Below are positions 53,966 to 61,302 of a DNA stretch of 64,000 nt, piece by piece. The DNA is from an uncultured Muribaculaceae bacterium. GTDB taxonomy: Bacteria; Bacteroidota; Bacteroidia; Bacteroidales; Muribaculaceae. The notes under the pieces are model-generated. The model did no database searches, was not told the origin of the DNA, and saw nothing but the letters and a program-made list of their open reading frames with translations. Position 1 is the stretch's first letter. Each line of letters begins with the position of its first letter. Both the position numbers and the translations under genes were made by a program. Where the stretch lies: assembly GCA_947179295.1 (NCBI GenBank), contig CAMXAZ010000001.1, positions 1 to 64,000 of the forward strand, written 5' to 3'.

Positions 53966-54080
53966 AGTCGCAGAAATTTAAATTGAACCTAAAAACAATC
54001 TTAAAATATAGTTGCTCTAATTTATTTTTTTTGCGTCCTCTTGTGAGGCGCTTCTGTACTATATACGCTTAAACTCGGTG

Positions 54081-54088
54081 CAAAGTTA
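54081..54088 (-). promoter_or_regulatory. Promoter -7 element of the small-ORF unit
   Basis: TAACTTTG on the minus strand matches TAnnTTTG. The transcript would start near 54075 and end at the terminator at 53458-53489, about 620 bases. The gap 53966-54216 is otherwise AT-rich and holds no gene. Confidence 0.5.
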
Positions 54089-54216
54089 GATCAAATTTTT
54101 GAATTTATGCTATAAAAATATGTTGTTTAACATAAAATCGAGCTGAAAAGGCGCTCTGTCAGCAGATTTGCAAATGTTAATTAACAGTGTTAAGTAATGT
54201 CAAAGTTGCCGTTGTG

Positions 54217-55230
54217 TCATTTCCCGGCGGGAAATCCGGAGGTGGCGGAGGCCACGAAACTTGAATCAGCGGGGTTGAGGGTGACGAGCAGACCCTCCAC
54301 ACCGTCGAGCCGTTCGAGCATGGCGAGTGCCTCGCGGGAGTTCATTGCCATGCATGAGGTGGCGTAGGCATCGGCAAGCATGGCATTGGGGGCTATCACG
54401 GTGGCGGAAAGCAGATCTGTGTGGGCCGGACTGCCGCTGACCGGACTTATAGTGTGCCAGATGCGCCCTGCCGATGTGGTCTTGAAGTTGCGGTAGTTGC
54501 CTGAAGTGGCTATCCCGGCATCAGTCAGCGGGATAATGGTCATGCGCTCATGGACCACGGCGCTGTCGTTTTCGATCGGGGCATCGACCATGATGTGCCA
54601 CTTTTCACCGCGCGGATTTTTACCGGCGAGAGCGATCTCGCCGCCTATCTCCACCATGTAGTCTGTGCAGCCGTTGCGCCGCAGCATCTCCCCTACAAGG
54701 TCACAGCCGTAGCCCTTGGTGATGGCCGAGAAATTGAACTCGGTCTGCGGTGACTTCTTGCGGATGTGTCCTGCGGAGTCGATGGAGCAGGACGCGATGC
54801 CAACCAGAGGCATGATGCTGTCAATGGCCTGCTGCGAGGGTTCTATGCCGGTCTTGCGGTAGCCGAAGCCCCAGAGGTTGACAAGCGGTGCCACTGTAGG
54901 GTCGAATGCGCCCGAACTTTCGGCATTGACCCTGAGCGAGGCAAGGAATATGCGCCTGAGCAGGGAGTCGGCGGCAAGATCTTCGCCACGGTTGATGCGC
55001 GAGATCAGAGAGCTGTCGCAGAAGGGCGAGAGCGAGAGCTCAACCCGGCGCATCACGGCTATGACCGAGTCTTGCAGATCGCGGTCGGCGCAGTAGCTTA
55101 TATTATAGGTGGTGTTCCACACTCCTCCCTGAAGTGTGCGGTATGATTTTCCCCCGCGGCAGCTTGCGAGACAGAGGATGATAGACACAATCGGGAGTAT
55201 GACGGCGCAGTAGCGGCTTATGGTTTTCAT
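54217..55230 (-). CDS. apbE: FAD:protein FMN transferase ApbE, lipoprotein
   Basis: The product is 337 residues with a lipoprotein signal (IVSIILCLASC). The ApbE fold shows GGVWNTTYNISYC, SLSPFCDSSLISRINRG, FDPTVAPLVNLWGFG, NFSAITKGYGCDLVGEML, and the C-terminal TDAGIATSGNYRNF and HTISPVSGSPAHTDLLSATVIAPNAMLADAYATSCM. The enzyme attaches FMN to Thr or Ser in flavoproteins such as the RNF/NQR complexes. The usual Asp and Thr metal ligands (DAYAT) are present. It is a single gene. Confidence 0.93.
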   Translation of the reverse strand: MKTISRYCAVILPIVSIILCLASCRGGKSYRTLQGGVWNTTYNISYCADRDLQDSVIAVMRRVELSLSPFCDSSLISRINRGEDLAADSLLRRIFLASLRVNAESSGAFDPTVAPLVNLWGFGYRKTGIEPSQQAIDSIMPLVGIASCSIDSAGHIRKKSPQTEFNFSAITKGYGCDLVGEMLRRNGCTDYMVEIGGEIALAGKNPRGEKWHIMVDAPIENDSAVVHERMTIIPLTDAGIATSGNYRNFKTTSAGRIWHTISPVSGSPAHTDLLSATVIAPNAMLADAYATSCMAMNSREALAMLERLDGVEGLLVTLNPADSSFVASATSGFPAGK

Positions 55231-55376
55231 GAATCAGTCGTAAATTTTCTTCAAAATTACAAAGAATCTAAAAATAATCAATAAATTTGTCTTTCCCGTG
55301 TGTTTCTCAATAGCGGGATATAGTAACCGATAGTAGTCATCAATACATATATATAATATACAAATAAGAGCTGTTT

Positions 55377-55928
55377 ATGAAAAAGACTTATCTTTTCCTT
55401 GCTGACGGCTTTGAGGAAATCGAAGCCCTTGCCACTGTAGATCTTCTGCGCCGTGCCGGAGTGGAGGTCGAAACCGTGTCGATCAACAAGACTCTTGCCG
55501 TAAGAGGTGCCCACGGCATAGAGGTGGCCGCCGACACGATGCTTGCCGACTGCGAGCAGGAGGCGCGGATGCTCATCTGCCCCGGCGGTATGCCCGGCGC
55601 GTCAAATCTGGCTGCCAATGCGCGTGTTTGCGAACTGCTTTCAGCCCAGCATGAACGCGGAGGCAAGATTGCCGCTATCTGTGCGGCTCCTGCCGTGGTG
55701 CTTGCGCCGCTCGGAATCATAGACGGCTATGATGCCACCTGCTACCCCGGATTCGAGGAGGGGCTGGCTGCCGGTGGTGCCCGCCACAAGAACCAGCGTG
55801 TGGTCGCGGACCGCGATGTCATCACCGCCAACGGACCGTCGTCGGCAATTCCTTTCGCGCTTTCTATCATCGAGGCTCTTGACTCGCAGGACAAGGCCGA
55901 TGAAGTAGCTGCCGGACTGCTGCTCTAA
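55377..55928 (+). CDS. DJ-1/PfpI-family protein (YajL/glyoxalase III type)
   Basis: The product is 183 residues. The segments LFLADGFEEIEALATVDLLRRAGVEVETVS, LICPGGMPGASNLA and IAAICAAPAVVLAPLGI are standard DJ-1/YajL; the conserved nucleophile Cys sits in AAICAAP, the nearby Glu in FEEIE. Proteins of this kind act as glyoxalases or repair/chaperone proteins. It is divergent from apbE, with a terminator following at 55958-55985. Confidence 0.93.
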   Translation: MKKTYLFLADGFEEIEALATVDLLRRAGVEVETVSINKTLAVRGAHGIEVAADTMLADCEQEARMLICPGGMPGASNLAANARVCELLSAQHERGGKIAAICAAPAVVLAPLGIIDGYDATCYPGFEEGLAAGGARHKNQRVVADRDVITANGPSSAIPFALSIIEALDSQDKADEVAAGLLL

Positions 55929-55957
55929 AAGCCGCTTCCCGAAAAGTAATCTTACAG

Positions 55958-55985
55958 CCCGATCCGCCATCACAGGCAGGTCGGG
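55958..55985 (+). terminator. Terminator after the DJ-1 gene
   Basis: CCCGA-T-CC (55958-55965) pairs with GGTCGGG (55979-55985) with one bulged T; TTTCTTTTT follows. Confidence 0.7.
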
Positions 55986-56094
55986 TTTCTTTTTGTAATT
56001 TATTGTAATGTAGAGTATTGATTGCGTTTGCTGATTCGGTGAAGTAATACCGCGGTTTCGTTTTGATGAAATCAGAAAACTGATATGATTATAA

Positions 56095-56135
56095 CTAAAT
56101 AACGGCAAATTATTTGGATATTTGCCGTTGTTTAG
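56095..56135. promoter_or_regulatory. Inverted repeat over the AbiE promoter, likely operator
   Basis: CTAAATAACGGCAAAT (56095-56110) pairs with ATTTGCCGTTGTTTAG (56120-56135), 15 of 16 positions plus one G-T, around nine bases. A TTG (56114-56116) in the loop and TTACTTTG at 56137-56144 are spaced as promoter elements, so the repeat overlies the promoter. A near copy lies at 57974-58014. Confidence 0.7.
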
Positions 56136-56166
56136 TTTACTTTGCACTTGATATACAAAGATTTCA

Positions 56167-56898
56167 ATGACAGAAACGCGCACAGCCATACTCGCATTTG
56201 CCGAGAATCGAGATAGCTTCCGGTTCTCCGAACTGTTGTCGTATCTCAACGGACTGTTTGAAATTTCAAAGGTCACGCTCTCCTGGTATCTCCGGGAAAT
56301 GATCAACGACAACATTATATTCAAACTTGGCCGGGGCATATACACGGTTCACAAGGTACCGACTTCGGATTACACACCTCGCCTGAGGAACAAAGCTGTG
56401 AGAATCGGCAAGATTGTCGCCCGGCAGTTTCCGTTTGTTTCGGTCAGTGTACTCGACGGTCAGGTCTTTGCTGATTTTCAGCACCATATTTCATCCAACA
56501 ATACAGTGTATGTTGAAGTAGACCGTGATGTCATGGAGTCAGTCTTCCATGCGTTGAAACAGGAGGGATATGCCGTATATCTTAATCCGTCTAAGGATTT
56601 TGTATATGACAACATCGACTTGTCGAAGGAGGCGGTGATTGTGAAGCCTTTGATTTCCGAATCCCCGCTTGTGGATTTCAAGGGGGTCAGGACTCCGCGT
56701 CTGGAGAAAGTCCTTGTCGATGTTTATTGTGACGATGACTTGGACTATCTTCACGGCAACGAGTGGAGTCGGATGTTCGACAACGCTCTTTCGATGTATT
56801 CCGTCAACCGAACTGCAATGCTGCGATATGCCTCGCGGCGTAATGCCAAACCGGCCATAGAAAAAGCCATAGAAAACTTGGGAACCCACAATGATTAG
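56167..56898 (+). CDS. AbiEi-type antitoxin/regulator (DUF6577-like)
   Basis: The product is 243 residues. The N-terminal 65 residues are a winged-helix domain (FAENRDSFRFSELLSYLNGLFEISKVTLSWYLREMINDNIIFKLGRGIYTVH), as in AbiEi-type antitoxins, which bind their own operator. The rest (ending AMLRYASRRNAKPAIEKAIENLG) is the AbiEi-like C-terminal domain with PRLEKVLVDVYCD. Its last 8 bases overlap the toxin gene, the usual coupling. The operator candidate 56095-56135 lies 32 bases upstream. The type IV toxin-antitoxin assignment rests on domain pattern and order. Confidence 0.8.
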   Translation: MTETRTAILAFAENRDSFRFSELLSYLNGLFEISKVTLSWYLREMINDNIIFKLGRGIYTVHKVPTSDYTPRLRNKAVRIGKIVARQFPFVSVSVLDGQVFADFQHHISSNNTVYVEVDRDVMESVFHALKQEGYAVYLNPSKDFVYDNIDLSKEAVIVKPLISESPLVDFKGVRTPRLEKVLVDVYCDDDLDYLHGNEWSRMFDNALSMYSVNRTAMLRYASRRNAKPAIEKAIENLGTHND

Positions 56899-57961
56899 AC
56901 CTCACTGTTTCGGCAAGGACTGGTTTCAGTCAATGTCGAAGAAATACCGTTACAACGACCTCGGCATTATCGAGAAAGTAATCAGAGCCTTTGCGCTCCT
57001 CGACCTGCTGGCCCGCTCAGGTTGTCCCTATATTTTCAAGGGAGGCACGAGTGTAGGACTGATACTCGGCGACAAGACCCGCCGACTTTCAATCGACATT
57101 GATATAATCTGTCCTCCCGGCACCAATGTCGAGGAATATCTTGACCGCATAAGCGAGTTCGGTTTTACGAGAAAGGAACTGGTGGAACGCCGTCAGGCTG
57201 GAAAGGATATTCCGAAGAGCCACTCGAAGTTCTTCTATCAGATAGCCTATACTGACCGTTCCAACCAGGAGTCATATATCCTGCTTGACGTTTTGTATGA
57301 AGACACCCACTATCAACAAGTGAATGAGATAGAAGTCACTAATCAGTTTATAGAACTTGATTCTGAACCGTCGATTGTCAGGGTTCCCTCCATAGGCGAT
57401 ATTCTCGGCGATAAGCTGACAGCATTTGCACCCAACACCACCGGCATACCTTATTATAAGAATGGCAACTCGCGTGGCACCGAAATCATGAAACAGGTCT
57501 ATGACATAGGCCGTCTGTTTGATGCTGTCGAAGATCTGGAACTGACAGCCAAATCGTTTAGCCGTATAGCTCTGGTGGAACTTGGCTACCGTAATCTTGG
57601 CGCAGATCCGTCGGTAATCTACGAGGACATACGGCAAACCGCACTTCTCCTTGCCACACGGGGATTGGATGGCAAGGGGGACTTCCCGTTGTTGCAGGAC
57701 GGAATCAAGCGACTCGGTAACTTCATCTATGAGAACAAATACTTCATCGAGGATGCGATTGTCGACTCGGCAAAGGCTGCTTATGTCGCCATCTGCATAG
57801 AAAAAGAACAGTCGGAGATAGTGAAGTTTGACATATCAAAACTTACCTCCGACATGAACATAGACCGAGTGCTACCAGTCCGTCTTAATAAATTGAAGAA
57901 GACACGCCCGGAGGCATTCTTCTATTGGTATCTCATTGACCAAATGCTACAAAACAACTAA
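56891..57961 (+). CDS. AbiEii/AbiGii-family nucleotidyltransferase toxin
   Basis: The product is 356 residues. The nucleotidyltransferase core reads YIFKGGTSVGLILGDKTRRLSIDIDIIC, with the GGTS motif and the two metal-binding Asp of DID, which is intact. Downstream: RVPSIGDILGDKLTAFAPNT and TEIMKQVYDIGRLFDAV, typical of AbiEii. Toxins of this family add nucleotides to tRNA or other RNA ends and block growth during phage infection. The C-terminal region (to QMLQNN) is helical. Intact catalytic motifs suggest an active system, with its antitoxin gene overlapping upstream. Confidence 0.85.
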   Translation: MIRPHCFGKDWFQSMSKKYRYNDLGIIEKVIRAFALLDLLARSGCPYIFKGGTSVGLILGDKTRRLSIDIDIICPPGTNVEEYLDRISEFGFTRKELVERRQAGKDIPKSHSKFFYQIAYTDRSNQESYILLDVLYEDTHYQQVNEIEVTNQFIELDSEPSIVRVPSIGDILGDKLTAFAPNTTGIPYYKNGNSRGTEIMKQVYDIGRLFDAVEDLELTAKSFSRIALVELGYRNLGADPSVIYEDIRQTALLLATRGLDGKGDFPLLQDGIKRLGNFIYENKYFIEDAIVDSAKAAYVAICIEKEQSEIVKFDISKLTSDMNIDRVLPVRLNKLKKTRPEAFFYWYLIDQMLQNN

Positions 57962-57973
57962 ACAATCCCGCTG

Positions 57974-58014
57974 CTAAACAATGGCAAATATTGCTCAAAT
58001 TTGCCATTATTTAG
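57974..58014. promoter_or_regulatory. Second copy of the AbiE inverted repeat, after the toxin gene
   Basis: CTAAACAATGGCAAAT (57974-57989) pairs with ATTTGCCATTATTTAG (57999-58014) around nine bases, the same arm length and spacing as the repeat at 56095-56135. Between the copies, changes fall in both arms and most stay paired, so the structure has been kept. It lies 12 bases past the toxin stop and 9 bases before a small ORF. Confidence 0.7.
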
Positions 58015-58023
58015 TGTGTAAGG

Positions 58024-58209
58024 ATGATTAATACCATGATGAGAGAGACACTGCCTGCACCCAATCATGACATCGCTCTGCTGAATCTCATGTACGACCT
58101 CAAAGATTCCTACGGCGGCAATGAGATATGGATGCTCGACGACCAAACCATCCGAAACCTCGCAAAGTCATACGGTGAAATTATAGAAATTGATGTTTGT
58201 ATGAATTGA
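58024..58209 (+). CDS. Small ORF, 61 residues, behind the second AbiE repeat
   Basis: The product is 61 residues, MINTMMRETLPAPNHDIALL and onward, with helical segments LLNLMYDLKDSYGG and DQTIRNLAKSYGEIIEIDV. No signal or membrane segment and no family recognised. The codons and amino-acid mix look like real protein, but there is no second copy to compare. It starts 9 bases behind the second operator-like repeat, so it may be a third gene of the AbiE unit or a separately controlled gene. It could also be a remnant of a larger gene. Confidence 0.45.
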   Translation: MINTMMRETLPAPNHDIALLNLMYDLKDSYGGNEIWMLDDQTIRNLAKSYGEIIEIDVCMN

Positions 58210-58267
58210 GTGTAATTTATCAGCATATATTAACATTGTTGTGTAAGAATCCTGCACCCGTGGCTGC

Positions 58268-58275
58268 TAATTTTG
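58268..58275 (+). promoter_or_regulatory. Promoter -7 element before the 24-residue ORF
   Basis: TAATTTTG matches TAnnTTTG; the transcript would start near 58280, 45 bases ahead of the ATG at 58325. No -33 TTG at the right distance. Confidence 0.4.
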
Positions 58276-58324
58276 CGGTCAAATAACAAATCATACATCT
58301 TCAACTATCAAATAATACTTCGAT

Positions 58325-58399
58325 ATGGCAATTATAATCATGTTACTGGTTCTTCCGTGCTGGCTTCTCCAAGCTCTCAAAGATGGAGGGGATATTTAG
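58325..58399 (+). CDS. Small ORF, 24-residue membrane peptide
   Basis: ATG at 58325 to TAG at 58397 encodes 24 residues: MAIIIMLLVLPCWLLQALKD and four more, a single hydrophobic helix of about 17 residues followed by a short polar tail. Such peptides occur as small membrane proteins or type I toxins. Support is the composition and the -7 element upstream. No terminator was seen directly behind it. Confidence 0.4.
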   Translation: MAIIIMLLVLPCWLLQALKDGGDI

Positions 58400-58459
58400 T
58401 AGTAATGTAAGAAGTTGGTTTCGTTTTGAAATTAAAAATATAAAATTTTGAAATTTTGT

Positions 58460-58735
58460 TTTGGTGGATTGGTTTCTTTTCGTAAATTTGCGGCCGGATG
58501 ATAAGCCTCCAGGTATTGTCATCCGGGATTAACGACTACAGAAAGAAGATAGATAAGAGCAATATTAAGATGATAGATATGATGGTATAGAAAAAGGTAA
58601 AGAAAATTGATGAACAATACACAATTGGTATGAATCTGTAGAATCGCCTTAAATCCTGACCATGTGTAGCTCTCAGGCAGAGCACACAATTGAACCCATC
58701 GGGCCGGCTCCATGTGAATGAAGCCGGCCCAAAAT
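58460..58735 (+). ncRNA. Candidate small structured RNA or leader
   Basis: TTTTG (-33, TTG at 58461-58463), 19 bases, then TAAATTTG (58483-58490) is a full promoter. The predicted RNA begins at once with a hairpin, CCGGATGA (58494-58501) with TCATCCGG (58519-58526). It ends in a perfect 9-base stem, GGGCCGGCT (58701-58709) with AGCCGGCCC (58722-58730). The stretch between is AT-rich with only tiny ORFs (MIDMMV and MNNTQLV). It is about 235 bases long and lies 145 bases before the glycan operon. It could be a free small RNA or an attenuated leader. No T-run longer than four bases follows the last stem. Confidence 0.45.
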
Positions 58736-58879
58736 TTTCGGTGAGATTACCCGCATCGGCTATGCAATATATATATATGGTAAAGCGTTTTAATATCAGT
58801 TGACACTGATCAGATGCCATAGTTCGCTTTTTAGCCTTTTCTCCTCAGGTTTCGGTCATAATAGAGAGTATCATTAGGA

Positions 58880-59947
58880 ATGAAATTCAAGATGCCGGAT
58901 GTATTGGTGCTCGCCACCTCGCGCCATAGTCACGGAGGAATCTCCTCTGTGGTGATGGCCCATGAGCGTACACGCCAATGGCAGGAACACCGTTGCCGCT
59001 GGATTCCGACTCACCGCAGCGGGTCTATGCTGACCAAGCTTGCTTATCTTGCCGCAGGCATGACGCAGTATCTCTGCTTTCTGCCCTGGTGCCGGATAGT
59101 CCATATCCACACCAGCGAGCCACCATCGGCAAGACGCAAATGGCTGTTTGCCCGATTGGCGCTTCTTGCCCGTAAAAAGGTGGTGGTGCATTTTCACGCC
59201 TTTGATATGCAGTCCACCATCGAAAGTTCATACAAGGAAGTCTATAGGAAACTCTTCGGAAAATCTGATCGGTTGTTGTTGCTGTCACCCACATGGGAAC
59301 GGCTTGTGGGTTCCGTCTTTGATCTCCGAGGCAAAATGGCAGTCCTCTATAATCCCTGCCCGCAAATCGACAAGGACGGCATTGCGTCTGCAGCAGGCGA
59401 ATGCCGGAGCATACTTTACGCCGGAGTACTCAACAGTCGTAAAGGCTATGCGGAACTGATCAGGGCTTTTGCCCTTGTGGCACCGCGTTTTCCTGACTGG
59501 AAACTGACGTTTGCCGGAAGCGGAGAGATAGACCGGGCCCGTGAGCTTGCCGCCCGGCTTGGCATAGAGGCTCAGGTTGAACTGAAAGGCTGGGTCACGG
59601 GCGAGGCTAAAGACCGCTTGTTCAGACAGGCAGGGATCTTTTGTCTGCCAAGCCATGCCGAGGGATTCCCGATGGCGGTGCTTGAGGCCTGGGCCTACGG
59701 GTTGCCGGTTGTGGCCACTCCTGTCGGAGGTCTGCCCGACATCGTGACTGACGGCCGCGAGGCTCTGCTCTTTGAGCCCGGCGACTGCGAGGCTCTTGCC
59801 GGAAGACTTGAGGAACTGATGTCAGACAGTGGTCTGCGCGAGCGCATGAAGGCGGAGTCTCTTCGCCTTGCGGATGAAGATTTTAATATTGAAACTATCG
59901 GCCGCAGGCTTGGAGAGATATATGACTCTCTGCTGCGGCAGGAATAA
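58880..59947 (+). CDS. Glycosyltransferase family 4 (GT-B)
   Basis: The product is 355 residues. An N-terminal Rossmann-like domain (KMPDVLVLATSRHSHGGISSVVMAH, FHAFDMQSTIESSYKEVYRKLFGKSDRLLLLSPTW) precedes the nucleotide-sugar domain (SILYAGVLNSRKGYAELIRAFALV to FCLPSHAEGFPMAVLEAWAYGLPVVATPVGGLPDIV) with the E-x7-E pair. It is first in a four-gene operon and transfers a sugar from a nucleotide donor to a surface glycan. Upstream, ATCAGT-TGAC-ACTGAT at about 58795-58811 is palindromic. Confidence 0.88.
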   Translation: MKFKMPDVLVLATSRHSHGGISSVVMAHERTRQWQEHRCRWIPTHRSGSMLTKLAYLAAGMTQYLCFLPWCRIVHIHTSEPPSARRKWLFARLALLARKKVVVHFHAFDMQSTIESSYKEVYRKLFGKSDRLLLLSPTWERLVGSVFDLRGKMAVLYNPCPQIDKDGIASAAGECRSILYAGVLNSRKGYAELIRAFALVAPRFPDWKLTFAGSGEIDRARELAARLGIEAQVELKGWVTGEAKDRLFRQAGIFCLPSHAEGFPMAVLEAWAYGLPVVATPVGGLPDIVTDGREALLFEPGDCEALAGRLEELMSDSGLRERMKAESLRLADEDFNIETIGRRLGEIYDSLLRQE

Positions 59948-59956
59948 AACAGATGT

Positions 59957-60952
59957 ATGAGTAAGATACTTGTTACCGGTGGCTGCGGTATGATCGGCAG
60001 CAATCTCGTGAAGCGACTCGTTGCCGAAGGTCACGATGTGACAGTCATTGACAATCTCTGGAGAGGGAAACTTGAATATCTTGACGGTCCCGACGGTAAA
60101 CCGGTGATTGACACTGCCTCACGTTTCCACTGCATAGACCTCTCGAAAGAAAGCCCGGAGGTCGATGCGATTGTCAGTGCCAATGAATACGTGATCCATC
60201 TGGCCGACATAGTGGCCGGCATCGACTACGTGTTCGGCAACCAAGGCGACCTTTTCCGTCAGAACAACCTGATCAACACCAACCTTTTCCACTCTGTGCG
60301 CAAGGCCGGAAAGGAACGGATAAAGGGCCTCATCTATGTCGGCACGGCATGCAGCTATCCGCTGACACGCCAGAACTCGCTCGACGTGGTGCCTCTGCGC
60401 GAAGACGAACTCTTCCCGGCCCTCCCTGAATCGGCCTATGGCTGGAGCAAGCTCGTCGGGCAGCTTGAGATAGGTTATACAGAGAAAGAAACCGGAATTC
60501 CGTGCTGCACACTGCAGTTCCACAATGTCTACGGCTCGCCCTGCGACTTCGGGGCGCGCAGCCAGGTGATTCCGGCCCTCATACGCAAGGCCATCAACTA
60601 TCCTGAGGAGGAGTTCAACGTCTGGGGCAGCGGCAAGCAGGGTCGAGCGTTCATCCATGTCGACGATGTGGTCAGCGCCCTGATGCTCGCGCTTGAAAAA
60701 GGCTGGGGCCACGGCTGGATTCAGGTAGGACCCTCGGTGTGCACTTCGATTGCAGAGATTGCCGAGACGGTGGTCAGAATCAGCGGGAAGGACATCACGC
60801 CGTTTTATGACACATCAAAGCCTGAGGGCGACAAGGCTCGCAGCGCCGACTATTCGAAAGCCCGCGAGATACTCGGCTGGGAACCGAAAGTCAGCCTTGA
60901 GGACGGACTGCGTCAGCAGTATGAATGGATCAGACAGCGCCTCGGCAAGTGA
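59957..60952 (+). CDS. NAD-dependent epimerase/dehydratase (nucleotide-sugar modifying)
   Basis: The product is 331 residues. The Rossmann motif is KILVTGGCGMIGSNLVKRL, the catalytic Tyr-x3-Lys is SAYGWSKLVGQL, and the family end is FIHVDDVVSALMLALEKGWGHGWIQVGPSV. It belongs to the extended short-chain dehydrogenases and resembles GDP-mannose 3,5-epimerase or UDP-sugar epimerases. The substrate cannot be read from the sequence. It is 9 bases behind the glycosyltransferase and overlaps the cupin start (TGATG). Confidence 0.88.
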   Translation: MSKILVTGGCGMIGSNLVKRLVAEGHDVTVIDNLWRGKLEYLDGPDGKPVIDTASRFHCIDLSKESPEVDAIVSANEYVIHLADIVAGIDYVFGNQGDLFRQNNLINTNLFHSVRKAGKERIKGLIYVGTACSYPLTRQNSLDVVPLREDELFPALPESAYGWSKLVGQLEIGYTEKETGIPCCTLQFHNVYGSPCDFGARSQVIPALIRKAINYPEEEFNVWGSGKQGRAFIHVDDVVSALMLALEKGWGHGWIQVGPSVCTSIAEIAETVVRISGKDITPFYDTSKPEGDKARSADYSKAREILGWEPKVSLEDGLRQQYEWIRQRLGK

Positions 60953-61302
60953 TGGAAGGTGCAAAGACTGTTTACCGCCGTCTGTCTGAGATCGAGGCTG
61001 CCCCGACGGCCCATGCTGTCGGCCTGAAGAAAGTGCTCCTCTCGGCCGGCGAGACCCGGAGCGCGGTCACCCAGATAGCCGTCACCACCTTCCGGGCCGG
61101 AGAGAGCGCCGGAAGCCATTGCCATCAGACTATGGACGAGCACTATCTCTTCATGGAAGGCGAGGGGCTGATGGCAGTCGATGGCGAAAGCTATGAATGC
61201 CGTCCCGGCGATTATCTCCTTGTGGCCGCCGGATCGCTTCACGACCTGCAGGCACTGACTGAAATGAAATTTATGACCATAGGGATTGCTTATGACAAGT
61301 GA
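60952..61302 (+). CDS. Cupin-domain protein in the glycan operon
   Basis: The product is 116 residues from MEGAKTVYRRLSEIEAAPTAHAV. The double-stranded beta-helix has AGESAGSHCHQTMDEHYLFMEGEGLMAVDGE with the metal-binding His pair (HCH and EHY) and GDYLLVAAGSLHDLQ. Its ATG overlaps the TGA of the epimerase gene; a start 27 bases upstream would lie inside the epimerase and is less likely. Possibly an isomerase or sensor for a nucleotide sugar; the reaction is not clear. Confidence 0.8.
   Translation: MEGAKTVYRRLSEIEAAPTAHAVGLKKVLLSAGETRSAVTQIAVTTFRAGESAGSHCHQTMDEHYLFMEGEGLMAVDGESYECRPGDYLLVAAGSLHDLQALTEMKFMTIGIAYDK

Noticed and set aside
55641..56345. Minus-strand ORF of 234 codons
   Set aside because: It runs antisense to the DJ-1 gene and across the AbiE promoter, which carry strong signals on the other strand.
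56095..58014. Reading the two AbiE repeats as a CRISPR or an insertion-sequence end pair
   Set aside because: There are only two copies, 1.9 kb apart, each internally palindromic; no transposase and no target-site duplication were seen.
58536..58820. Minus-strand ORF of 94 codons with a hydrophobic end
   Set aside because: The hydrophobic stretch comes from AT-rich non-coding DNA, and the frame crosses the GC-rich stem at 58701-58730; the plus-strand RNA reading is better supported.
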